The notes under the pieces: generated by a model | Seen by the model: the letters and a program-made list of their open reading frames with translations, nothing else | What the model was told of the DNA's origin: nothing | Database searches by the model: none | Assembly (NCBI GenBank): GCA_023055505.1 | Contig: JALIRH010000002.1 | Location: 58,919,233 to 58,983,232 of the forward strand | Direction of reading: 5' to 3' | DNA length: 64,000 bases | Origin: Callipepla californica brunnescens | Taxonomy: Eukaryota; Chordata; Aves; Galliformes; Odontophoridae | In this document: positions 48,591 to 60,080 of the stretch, one piece after another | Layout: each line of letters begins with the position of its first letter | How positions within the stretch are numbered: the first letter of the stretch is position 1 | Program-made: the position numbers and the translations under genes

Positions 48591-51357
48591 TCTTTAGGGA
48601 TACCTGCACCTGTTGCTTCCCTAAAGTATCTGTATACTAATGCACAAAGCATGGGAAATAAACAGGAAGAGTTGGAGGTCTGCGTGCATTTGCAAGGCCA
48701 CGATCTCATAGCGATTACAGAGATGTGGTGGCTCACATGACTGGAATGCTGCCATGGATGGCTACGTGATTTTCAGGAAAGGCAGGATGGCAAGGCGGAG
48801 GTGGTGGAGTTGTTCTTTATGTGAGAAAGCAGCTGGAATGTATCAAACTTCAGCTGGGGGAGGGTGATGTACCAGTGGAGAGCTTGTGGGTGAGAATTAA
48901 GGGGCAGGCTAGCGTGGTTGACACAGTTGTGGGGATGTATTATAGGTCCCCTGACCAGAAAGAAAAAGTTGAGGTCTTCTACAAGCAGCTGAAAGAAGCC
49001 TCATGATCTCAGGAGCTGGTTCTTACGGGGGACTTCAGTTATTCAGATATTTATTGGGAAAGCAATATGGCCAGGCATGCATGCCAGATGGCTTCTGCAG
49101 TGTGGTGAGGACAATTTCCTGATGCAGGTGGTGGAGGAGCCAATGATGAGAGGAGGTTGCTGGACCTTATTCTTACTACTACTATTACTAATAATAAGAA
49201 GAATAGGCTTGTTAGGGACATGAAGTTTAGGGGTAGATTGGGATGTAGTGATCACGAGATGGTGGAATTCAAGACCTTGAGTGGAAGAAGCAAGCCAAAA
49301 ATTAGGATTGTAACCCTGGACTTAGGGAGAGATGACTCTGATCTGTTCCAGGACCTTCTTGGATCTATCCCATAGGCTAGGGTGTTAGAAGGCAAGGGGG
49401 CCTGTGAGAGCTGGTCAGTGCATCCCTGTGAGTAAGAAATCAGGCAAGGGTGGCAGGCGACCTGTGTGGATGAGCAAGGAGTTCATGCATAAACTCAAAG
49501 GGAAGAGAAAGTTCCATGAAATGTACAAAAAGGGTCTGGCCTCTTGGGATGAATATAGGAATGCTGTCAGGGCCTGCAGGGATGCAACAAGGAGGGACAA
49601 AGCCAACCTGGAATTGGACCTGGCAAAGGAGATAAAGGATAATAAGGAAGGCTTTTTAAGTATGTCAACAGTAAAAGGAAAAATAAGGAAAATGTGGGTT
49701 CCCTACTAGCTGAGGCAGGTGTCCTGGTAAAGGGAGATGCAGAGAAGGCAGAGATGCTGAACGTCTTCTTTGCTTCTGTCTTCACTGTGGGAACTCCCCC
49801 TCAGGTCTCCTGGACTGTGGAGGTAAGTGAGAGGGAATGGAAAGCTCCCCTTCGGTAAGGCAGGAGATGGTCCAAGAGCCTCTATGCAACATCAATGTAT
49901 GTAAATCCATGGGCCTCAATGGGATGTATTCAAGTGTGCTGAGGGTGTTGTCAGAGGTGATTGCTGAATCACTCTCTATAGTCTCTGAGAAGTCCTGGAG
50001 AATTGGAGAGGTGCCTGATGACTGGGGGATAGCCATTGTTACTCCGGTCTTCAAAAAGGGCAAGAAGGAGGATCTGGGTAACTATAGGCCAGTCAGCCTC
50101 ATCTCTGTCCCCTGGAAAGGTGATGGAAAAGCTTGTTCTGGATGCCATCTCCAGGTAGCTGGAAGAAAAGAGAGTTATCAGGAGTAGTTAGCATGGTTTC
50201 ACTGGGGGAGGTCATGCTTGACCAACCTGGTGGCCTTCCATGATGTCATTTCTGTCTGGGTGAATGAGGGGAGAGCAGTGGATGTAGTCTATCTTGATTT
50301 CATCAAGGCATTTGACACGGTCTCCCACAGCATTCTGATGACAAATTTGAGGATGTGTGGAATAGATGAGTGGACAGTGAGGTAGGTTGAGAAATGGCTG
50401 ACTGGCAAAGCTCAAGGGGTTGTGGTTGGTGACACAGAGTCCAATTGGAGGCCTGTACTTAGTGGTGTTCCTCGGGGATTGTTGCTGGGTCTGGTCCTGT
50501 TCGGCATTTTCATCAATGACCTTGATGAGGGGATAGAGTCCACCCTCAGCAAGTTTATTGACAATATAAAGCTTGGAGGAATGGCTGACATGCTGGAAGG
50601 CTGTACTGCCATTCAGCAAAACCTGGACAGACTGGAAAGTTAGGCAGAAAGGAATCAGATAAGTTTTAACAAGAACAAGTGTAGAGTCTTGCACCTAGGG
50701 AGGAATAACCACATGCGCCAGTACAGGTTGGAGGATGACCTGCTGGAAAGGAGCTCTGAAGAGAGTGACCTGGATGTCCTGGTGGATGGGAGGTTGGCTA
50801 TGAGCCAGCAGTGTGCCCTGGTAGCCAAGCAGGCTGGTGGTATCCTGGGGTGCATTAAAAAGAGCAAGGCCAGCAAGTCAAGAGAGGTGATCCTCCCCCT
50901 CTACTTTGCTCTGGTGAGGCCTCACGTGGAGTATTGTGTCCAGTTCTGGGCCCCCTGGTACAAAAAAGACAGAGATCTCCTGGAAAGAGTCCAGAGGAGG
51001 GATACAAAGGTGACAAAGGGAGTGGAACATCTCCCTTATGAGGAAAGGCTGAGAGACCTGGGCCTGTTCAGCCTTGAGAAAAGAAGACTCAGAGGGGATC
51101 TGATCCACATCTTTAAATATCTAAGGTGCAGAAGGCAAAGGGAAGAGGCTGGACTCTTCTCAGCAGTGTGTGGTGACAGAACATGGGGAAATGCCCACAA
51201 ACTGATGCATAGGATGTTCCGCACAAATGTGCATAAGAATTTCTTCACAGTGCGGGTGACGGCGCACAGGCACAGGCTGCACAGAGATGTTGTGGAATCT
51301 CCTTCTCTGGAGATGTTCAAGACCCACTTGGACACCTACCTGAGCAACCTGGTCTAG
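48591..51357 (+). pseudogene. CR1 ORF2 (endonuclease and reverse transcriptase), degenerate
   Basis: The endonuclease shows TNAQSMGNKQEELE (48636-48677), ITEMWW (48714-48731), TGDFS (49025-49039) and SDHEM (49247-49261). The reverse transcriptase shows VFKKGKKEDLGNYRPVSL (50047-50100), motif A VYLDFIKAFD (50287-50316), SGVPRG (about 50461-50478) and the C-terminal frame at 50689-51357. In the YADD/FADD position the sequence reads FIDN (50554-50565), so a catalytic Asp is lost. In-frame stops: TGA 49004 (where CGA is expected), TAG 50156, TAG 50189, TAG 50383 and TAG 50641. Frame changes occur near 48730, 49380-49400, 49690, 49810-49835, 50109-50112 (an extra C) and 50200-50210. It cannot produce an active protein. 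The intact 222-codon frame at the end is only the surviving 3' part. Confidence 0.95.
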
Positions 51358-51420
51358 GGAGTCTGCTTTGGCAGGGTGGCTGGACTTGATGATCTCTAGA
51401 GGTCCCTCCCAACCCCTACA

Positions 51421-51444
51421 ATTCTGTGATTCTGTGATTCTGTG
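51421..51444 (+). repeat. CR1 terminal octamer repeats
   Basis: Three perfect ATTCTGTG units closing the CR1 3' end. Their presence fixes the 3' boundary and the orientation. Confidence 0.95.
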
Positions 51445-54400
51445 GAATACTGATATTGCAAATGTGGCCTGGGAATATATGTCAGTACAAAGTTAAAGTG
51501 TAACTTATCCATGAGTATTAATCCTGAGGTTCTAAATTCATAAGACAGGCAACTCTTGAAAGGTTTGATTAGCCAGTCTCTTAATGTACAGATAGCAAGA
51601 AGAAAGCAGATGTATAGATTCTAGTAGCTTAATAAGAGAAATGACTGAGAATCAATAACTGTATCAATATTTCTTGAAGATATATGATAGAAACGCTATC
51701 TGTTTCTAGTAGCAGGATTCTCTCCCTATTGTAAGATATGCATATATTTTATCCACAGAAGGTAGTTTAACACAGTAAATAGACTTATTGTCTCTTCCTC
51801 CATTTTGAAATGTGATCAAAGAGCAAAGATGTTCTTGGGAACTGTGAGTCCATTAATTAGATAGTCAGCATTTAGATTACACCTTTATCTCTGCATGAAA
51901 AACAAACTTCACAGGTGTCCTGGTTGTTTTTGTTTTAATTCAGTTACTCTTTTAATTTGCTAACTGAAAATTTACCTGTAAATCAGATAGGTTTAATAAT
52001 GGAATAATTTAATATTGAAACTAAGGGCTACAGTGTATCAGTAAGCTAAATGTATTTCTAAAGGTACATTATTTTAGGTCTATAATAACTTACTGGACTG
52101 AGTAAAGCATTATGCATAAAAATAGACTATCTTTAAATATTAAAACTTTCTCTAATCTCAGTTATACTGGGACCTCTGCATATTACTTTAAATATATAGA
52201 GTTAATTGTAAGCTTTCAGTAAGTTAGTAAATTCTGCAGAAAATAATAACTATAAGTTGAAATAAGGCATTCTGCATAGGTAGAGTATTTTATTCAATGG
52301 AAAAAAAAGATTTTATTTTTCATATCAGATAGAAAGCAAAATAGTTCAGAAGGCATTATATTAATAAATCTCATAGTTAAAATTGTGTGTTTCATTAGTT
52401 GTGAAACTCATGAAACACACTCATGAGTTGTGAAACTCCTGAAAGCTGAGAGCTAATGATCAGTTAGAATTCTTACTGGACAACACCGTGGTAACAATAA
52501 CAGAAGTAAAAGTCAAAGGAAAGAAAAAACAAATCTTGAATACAGAAGTTTTTCCCAAGGCTGAATGACTACTTTTGCTTTGTGATTAGGATCATGTAAA
52601 AAAGCACTATGCTGTAAATAGCTATATTTCACTAACAGTTCACTACCTGGGTACAGCAGTTAATTAACAGATTTTTCAAGAGGTGGACTCAGCAAAATAT
52701 CTTTGACAGATAACTGTTCCTAAGAAAGACAGCTATAAATCATTTATTCAAAACAGTAACTGGAAGTTTTGCTTGTCAAATTCTTAAAAGCACAGAAGTG
52801 TTTCCTTGAACTTTTGCCTTACTTTGGCTGCCAATATATTACTAGCACCTGGGAGAAGCCTCAGGCTCAAACAGTCAGAAACACATGAAGTTCTATTTTG
52901 CTTTAATAAGAGTCTCCTTCCTGTATGAGACTTTGTTGTATTATTTAATTTATTCAACTACTAAAACTTAAAAAATGAAAGTCTGGCTTACCTTCAGAAG
53001 ACACTTGAATTTAGGTTTATAATAAAAATTTCTTCCATTATAAAAGCCAGACCAGAATTTACTAGCTTTTTAATTCCTGTTGTGCCATCCTCAGTTCTGC
53101 AAAAACTGTGAGTAAAATAAATAAATGACTGCTGTTGGGAAAAGCCACATCCGTAAATGTCACTGTGAGAAGATGTCGTATTTATTTCTGATTTCTAATG
53201 AATTTGGTTATTATTGATGGATATGCAACAGTGAGTAAGCTCATTTTTAAGGTCAGCTGGGCCATGGTCTTTTTACTGACCAGGTGTGGAGGTCATAATA
53301 TTCTGTGTAATGATGGCTTATGGTCGTGTTTTTAGACTGACTAACACAAAAGAGGAATAATGCAGTACATCCATGGCATAAACATACAGAAATGTTCCAA
53401 TAACAGAATATCTCTGCCTCTAAAAACACAGAAGTACACAAGAACACCTTTTTTTATTTGCTTCTTTCAGGAAGGAGTTGAAACAGAAGGAAATAAAGGA
53501 AAAAAAATACTGAAGTGCTTTTGGCTTAAGGTTTGATTTAATTTTCCATTTAATCTACTTTGTGCAGAGTGGCTTCTGTGTTACAGAAGTAACTTAGCTC
53601 ATCTCTTCAAATCTTATGAGTTCAAATTTGAGGGCAAAATTCATGAACATCTCTCTAGAAAAATAGTTTGAACATTGTAGAACCCTTCTAAGTGACTCTT
53701 GCACAACCTTTTGGCTTCTCTAGTTATTGTCTCACTAACTTTCAAATATATATTGCAGAAAGTAAATAGTTGTTAGAAAAAGAACTGCCTGTTTTGTTTT
53801 TTTTTTTTTTGTGTGCGTGCGCATGTGTTTCTTTTTGTCCTTTTTCTTTCTCCCATTGTTATTTTAATAGCACTTTACCTAAATTGCCACTATTTTCAAC
53901 AGCTAATAAAGGTATACTTTGGGCAATTAACAGAGTAGAACTGCTTGTGATTAGATAATTGCAGCATCAGTGGTGTTGGCTGGGCATTGGCTCACATTTT
54001 TCCAGTGACATTCAAGTTACAGGCTGTCACAGAGAAACAGCAAATCTCTTTTCTAAAATTTACTATTATATATTTGAACTTTTGGGGGTGTCAAAATACG
54101 ACACAATCATAGCGTACTCTAAGTTCTCAGAATATATAACAACCGTGTTTTCTTTTGTGGCAGGCCATAGATCAAAGATTGTAATGGCTTTTCCATTATA
54201 AAGCTTGTAAGAGAGTTTTGTATCATGTGAATGTCAGAAGCCTTTAAAAGAAGGGAAAAAAACCACATCCTGTAATGCTATTGTAGGCAGCCATAAGTAT
54301 CACCATTGAGATTACTATTAGAATGTAAACTTCCTGTACCCTACTTCAGAATGCCAACAATTGAATTCATATTTTCATGCAGACCCAGCTGCATAAAAGG

Positions 54401-56382
54401 ACGTTAAGCTATCCATAAGGATCAGCAATAAACTATATAAGATGAATTTATTCTTTCGATGGCTGAGAAGCAGTATGTGATCAAGTGGCTAATATGGGTG
54501 TTTGGAAGTCAAGTCTCTCATTTTTTCTTGGTTGTTACTTTGTGTTTGCTTGCTTATAGTAAAAGGCAATTAATTTCCAAGCATCTAGGGACGTTGATCT
54601 TGGTGAGAAGAAGTAAGAGATAAGATATGATTTGATGGGATGCATAGTCAATTTTGAAGACATGAGCAGGCTGTATTGAGAATAAACCACTATGAAGTAC
54701 TGGTCCTGTCTTTGTTAAGTCTTAGTTACAAAACTAAAATAATTTCTAAAATGATTGTGGAGGGAATAATGGGATACTTATATGTCTGACACTTATCTAC
54801 TCTCTAAAATGAGTGGTCTTACTGGGTGTACCTTCACTTTATTCAAGAACAATTTCAGTATTTTCTTGAACAGGATGCCACTTGTTCCAGATGCATGTTT
54901 CTACTCTTCCCAGACCACCTGACTGTGAGAAGGAAATATCATTATGACTTATCAAGGGAGTAAGGTTCTCTATGTGGAAAGAAAGCACATTAAAATATAG
55001 TCATTTGAGATAAACCATGGAAGTGTTTTACCTACTCTTTTTTTTTTTTTTTTTTATGGTTGAAAGAGTAGTACAATAACTTAGTGGAATAATAGACTGG
55101 AAGTGTTTTAAGTCTATTAAGTATTTTATGTTTCCTTGGGAACTTGCCCAACTTTACAGTTTTAAGGATTTTTTTCAGTAATGTTCTGTAGTTTATGTTG
55201 GATAAAGCAATTGCTTCCATACATGGAGTTAACATTACATATGTATGTTGCTTAATCACATTCATTCACATAGTTGTGGCTGCAAAACTTCAAGTGAAAA
55301 GTGTGTTTCAATTTTTAACTAACATTCCTTGCTGTAAGGTTATGAAAAAGCAAACTCCACGATCACATAGATATCACAGTTTTTATCCATGTCTTAGCAC
55401 AGACACTGTTGGATTCAACAGCAGCAAACGTACAAGTTCCAGGGGGGATTTGATTTATTCATATGATCCCCAAAGTAGACCTATTCTGTAGAAGGCCTGC
55501 ACATAATAGTCTTCCCAGAAATCAGTACAACTTTTTCTTATTCCCTGACATTTTTTCAAGCCAGAGGACTCAGGTGTAAGTGTGGATAGTAAATATAATT
55601 TTCCTTGTATGTTTCATTGCCAGCAATTCTCTGCTTTTAGAAAAATGGGAAAAGGTACGTGGCTTACTCAAATTGAAATGATTTCTCGGCTGAGTTGCTC
55701 CTTGTAGCAAATTTTTATTCGCAACACTCAACTTTTACAAACAGTTCTAGTAGTAGAGGAAAATAACATAATTTTCAAAGGTTATTCAATCAAAAAACCT
55801 AGAGCATTGAAATTAAAAGTAATTTCGATGAAGAAGCTTCAGACATATCTTTTAACTGTAAACTTGTCAAAAGTTCTGTGGTTTCTCCTTGAGGCCTCTA
55901 ACTCTGTGCACTGCAAATTACATCTGCAGTCCATCAGACAGATAAATGAATGAATAGTTTATCCTTGGAATAGTTTAAATGAAGTGAATCAAGAACATAA
56001 ATAAGCCAATCAATCCCACAGCACTAACAATGCCCACCAGAGGACCTTTTGTGGTTGGTCAAAATTCACTGCAAAATCATAGTGGTGAGGTTGTGAGCGT
56101 CACCTGGCAACCTGTCCCTGCAGTTATGAGGAATCTCAGCCTTGAGTGTGGTATAGAAGGCTCAATATCTTTCATTAAAAAAGATTTAATTATTGTGCTT
56201 CTGGAATACTGCCAGTAGCAACTCTGGATTGAACTCTTCTGATTTTTGTGATGCAACTCTATACATCTTTCTTTTCACAGATTGTTGGCCATGAGTCATA
56301 AATCCCATGTAGTCAAAAGGTTAGTCCTGCTGATTGTGTCCGTTGGTGGTAATTCACAAGGAAACAAATTCAGGCTTTTTAA
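51445..56382. other. Intergenic, no gene seen
   Basis: Unique AT-rich sequence with a T tract at about 55037-55057, a T tract near 53797-53810 and a small repeat structure at 52398-52438. Frames up to 98 codons carry no recognisable domain. Confidence 0.6.
52398..52438. repeat. Nested direct and inverted short repeats
   Basis: GTTGTGAAACTC occurs at 52398-52409 and 52427-52438 (29-base period). ACTCATGA (52406-52413) and TCATGAGT (52421-52428) form a perfect 8-bp inverted repeat with a 7-base loop. CATTAG before and CTAATG after are also mutually inverted. Confidence 0.7.
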
Positions 56383-56622
56383 CTCTGTACATGGCCTCAC
56401 CATGGCAGAGAAGAAGAGGATCACCTCTTTCAAACTGCTGGCCATGCAACTATTTAATGCACCCCAAAATATCACTGGCCTTCTTGGTCGCAAGGGCTCA
56501 CTGCTGGCTCGTGGCCAACCTGTTGTCCACCAGGACAAACAGGTCCTTCCCTGCAGAGCTCCTTCCCAACATACCAGTCCCTAACCTGTACTGATGCATG
56601 CAGTTATTCTCTTGTATGCCTT
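56383..56622 (-). mobile_element. CR1 LINE internal fragment
   Basis: The minus strand aligns along its length with 50700-50935 of the larger CR1: MHQYRLGTGMLGRSSAGKDL followed by FVLVDNRLATSQQ, a stop, then ILGCIK. Both the 3' end with octamers and the 5' part are missing, so the piece was broken after insertion or is a rearranged segment. It lies within the end of the reverse-transcriptase ORF. Confidence 0.9.
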
Positions 56623-58583
56623 TTGCTATGCACAGCCTTCCGGTAAGTTTATGAGCTTCAGAGATTATGAGAGTGACAACAGTAAGAACCAAAAGTAGAT
56701 CTGATATGTTTTACTTGCAGGATTACGTTTCCTGCCTTTCCCTCATCATCATACATTTTGAAATCTGTTAAATCATTCCTGCCCCACGAAGTACCCCCTG
56801 GGAAAGGAGCAGCCAAGGTACTTGCAACCACTTTTGCCTTGGGGCAGCACCTGAGACCACCACTTTCTCCAGAAGGTAGCTTGAGGCTGTTTCCCTCATT
56901 TTCAGACTTCTACCAGAGCTTTTCCTGTTCTACAGCTCCCTCACTGTACAACAGGTACATACATCTGAGATGAACTGTACCTGGTGAACTGCAACACATA
57001 ACCTTAAAGAGAGCTGGCTTCAGGCTGTCAGAGTAGCTATTTGATGTGTGTTTTTTTTCCAGGCTGTGTCTTGGTAAGAGCAGATGTGGATGAGTGTTTC
57101 GCTTCCTCCTGTTTCTGTCTTGTTGCCCCAACCCTCAAAAATAGATTAATAAATACATAAATAAATAAATAATCAAGGACTCCCTACCCCCTATTCAAAA
57201 CAAACATACACCAAATCTTGGTAGGAATGAGACAGAGGTGTGTCAGTCAGAAGAATATTTGTATTCACTCTGGATTAGCCCCAGCACTTTGTCTGACTAT
57301 GGAAAACTTTTTATATGAGTAGAGTAGATGTCACATGGGCCCTCCATCTTGTAACACATCTGTCATCCACCTCCACAGTGAAGACTCAGGCTTCAGAACT
57401 GCAGTTTTGAGTTTGCCAAACTCAGAAATACTTTGTATTATGTGACACTGGATGCCAGTTGTTGAGCTGGGAGTAGCTTGTAAGCTGGAAGGGAAGGCAC
57501 TGCTAATAGTAGTAACAACAAGAAAATAAAGGTTAGGTATGTCTTCTATGGTGAAACCTCAGTGCTTCAATGAAATAAGGTTTTGGGGCTTTATAATTTC
57601 TCTGACTCCTAGGAAGACTAAGCATAAAGCTCAGCTGCAGCTTCCCAGAGGGACTTTTTGGTAAAAAATTTTTTATTTTGCAGAGCAAAAATTTCTGGAT
57701 TTTCTCTAAGACTCCATGATGTCCTCTTTTTCATTAATATTGCTTTTTTGTTCTTATGGAACACAAATCTTTTCCCATTTGTAATGTTTTCATAGATCGT
57801 GCCTGCTGTAGAGTCAGGAAAAATGACCAGTGGTTTTGCCCTTGAATTTGTGAGATTGATTTTCTGGAAATATTTGAATTATACATACTCTCAAATTTGA
57901 AAGGCCAAGGAAAATGTTTCTGCCTGAGGAAAAAAATAAATCTGTAAGTAGTAATGAGCAAGAAATGAAAAATAATTTCAAACCACAAATTTACTTGAGC
58001 AACTAAAAATCTAGAGAAATATGAAGTGCAAAGATTTAGTGAGGTGAAGTGTAAAGATGTAGTGAAGTAAAAATGTTTTTTCCTTCCTCTTTGATTCTCT
58101 ATGAGATTGTTCTCTCTACAGCGCTGTTTAAAGGCCCCATCACCACTTCAAAACGAACACTAACATGCAAAAAATCTAAATGTTACAGTTTTAAAATTTC
58201 CTTCAATTTAAGAAAGAAAGAAAACAATTATATAAAAACACATTGTATGGCTGTCACAGTGAGGTCTCATGCATCAATAGCTTTTACACAACTATATACT
58301 GTAGAATACACTGAAAGTGAATTGTTGTCATGGCAACTGTCACATCAAATATATCTTTTCAATGCAGATATTTAAAAATCAAGCCTTTACACTATCATTA
58401 ATACTATTTTGACACTGTGCCAATAGATTGGTTTCTGATTATATTTATTAAAAAGTAAATATTTTGGGGAGGAACATTTTTCAGTGTCACTAATTTTTTT
58501 TTTTTTTAATTCCTTCACTATAATAAAATAACAAAAATTATTGTTGAGATTCAGAACTGTATCAACGATTACTGATAATAAGC
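56623..58583. other. Intergenic, no gene seen
   Basis: Mixed AT-rich sequence with (AAAT)n at about 57145-57170. None of the short frames shows a recognisable domain. Confidence 0.55.
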
Positions 58584-59281
58584 TGTGGTAGTTTAGGTCT
58601 ACATGAGGAAACTATATAAAAAATGAACATGAGAGCACTTAGAATTATGTGGCCAAGAGATATTTCATAAAGACAATGATATTTCCAGTTATATATTTCT
58701 ACAATATTCTCATCAAGTTGCCAACAATTTACAGGCTGGTTCAGCCTTGTTCCATGACTAATGAGGAGGGGGTATCCATGGACCCATGCTCTGGGAAAGG
58801 GGAAGGGTAAAAGGGGAATAGGGGAAAGGGTAGGAAGATGGGCCTAAAAAAAAACAGCGGCAGTGATCAGAGGTGGAAAGCTAACCTACTAAATAAGATA
58901 TCGGAATACAAAAGAACTCAATATAATACAATATAATTGGAATTTAGGCTAATAAATACAATAAAATGAGAGGGAAGAGTGTCCAAAAAACAAAGGCCTT
59001 AGTCTAATGTTGAAGGCAATTCAGCTTGGGAGTGCACACTACTGAGACAAGAGGAAAGAGAAAAGAGAGGGATCTTATGACTTGCCAACAGTTTTATCTT
59101 TCCCTCTGAATGAAAAAAGGAAAAGAAAACTCCTCTGGGGCACGTTGTTCTTCTTTTTTGAGACAGGTATACACAGAACTATAAATGATCCACAGAACTA
59201 GACCATTAACTCTTTAACTCCCAGTATTCTACATGATGTTATGATGCCGGATACTGACAACAATAATTGTAAACCATAACA
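58584..59281. mobile_element. Probable solo LTR of an endogenous retrovirus
   Basis: About 700 bases bounded by TG...CA ends with imperfect inverted termini, TGTGGTAGTTTA and TAAACCATAACA (9 of 12 positions pair). Inside are a TATA-like CTATATAAAA (about 58611-58620), AATAAA-type signals (about 58949-58972), a G-rich stretch and, near the right end, GATGTTATGATGCCGGATAC, a pattern I associate with bird ERVL-type LTRs. No gag, pol or env frame is present, so it would be a recombined solo LTR. I see no clear target-site duplication, so boundaries and class are provisional. Confidence 0.42.
58793..58830 (+). other. G-quadruplex-capable purine tract
   Basis: Six G runs of three or four (GGG, GGGG, GGG, GGGG, GGGG, GGG) with loops of 2-5 A/T bases, all within 38 bases inside the probable LTR. 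Confidence 0.75.
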
Positions 59282-59539
59282 CTAGTTCATTATGATTACA
59301 AATTAAGAAAGTATAATAACTAGTTATTTGCACTCTACACATGTAAGAAAACTTGCCAATATTCTTGTCATGCTTACCTAATATTTTTTGAGTTTTTAAA
59401 TAGCCAAAGGCATCACTTTATTAAATTTCCTCTTAAAAAAGAAGTTATTAATTTGCAACTTATACTAACTTTACATATTTTATGTTGTTTTTTATTTTTA
59501 TCCCCTATCCTCTGTTGAAACAAATAAACCCTGCAAAGC

Positions 59540-60080
59540 TTTCTTCTTTGCTCTAATAACTTATCACATGACCGTAACAGGGCTTTTATTGCAAACTGAG
59601 GAAACAATAAAAGCAAATTGAAATTAACATGAAGTGGCTTTTTTTTTTCCTGAGAAATTGTATTTTCAACAGCTCTCACATTTCCCTACACTTTTAATTG
59701 TAAATAAAAGCATCAAGATAGTTAATTAGTTGTAGTTGTGCTAATGAGTAGTAGTTTGGAATAGTCTAGTTTACTAACTTACTGCCCCATGATTATATGA
59801 TAAATTAATGCAAACATGCATTACAAATACATTTTAAAGAAACTCTGGAATAGCATTAGCTATCTTAACATGCCACTGAGCAACACAGAATAATTCCATT
59901 TTAATTGGTTTATAAAATCTTCTAGTCTTTAAAAAAGTTACATTTACTTTTAATTACTCCTAAGTTCTGTTGGGTGCTTTCTGAACTGTAAGGAAAATGT
60001 GCTATAGAGATCTTTCCAATTTAAATATTGTAGAATACATGAAAGAATCATTAAATGGTCCATTATGAATCCAGTCCCAC
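59540..60080. promoter_or_regulatory. Candidate conserved noncoding element
   Basis: Repeat-free sequence dense in homeodomain-type cores: CTTTTAATTGTAAATAAAAG near 59690, AGTTAATTAGTTG near 59718, TGATAAATTAATGC near 59799, CATTTTAATTGG near 59897 and CTTTTAATTACTCC near 59947. No ORF is supported. Inferred regulatory sequence, conservation untested. Confidence 0.3.

Larger units (their letters stand above)
48500..51444 (+). mobile_element. CR1 LINE, 5'-truncated but with endonuclease and reverse transcriptase
   Basis: A CR1 non-LTR retrotransposon of about 2.9 kb that ends in three ATTCTGTG octamers (51421-51444). Full-length CR1 is about 4.5 kb, so the 5' part with ORF1 is missing. The coding remains run from about 48590 to 51357 and hold the endonuclease, the reverse transcriptase and the conserved C-terminal region. 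It is the only copy here retaining both enzymes and shares sequence with the fragments at 13.7, 26.8 and 56.4 kb. The 5' boundary is approximate and no target-site duplication is evident, as usual for CR1. Confidence 0.95.

Noticed and set aside
50689..51357. 222-codon frame, the longest of the window, as a host gene
   Set aside because: It is the C-terminal part of the CR1 ORF2 and is continuous in frame with upstream RT motifs interrupted by stops.
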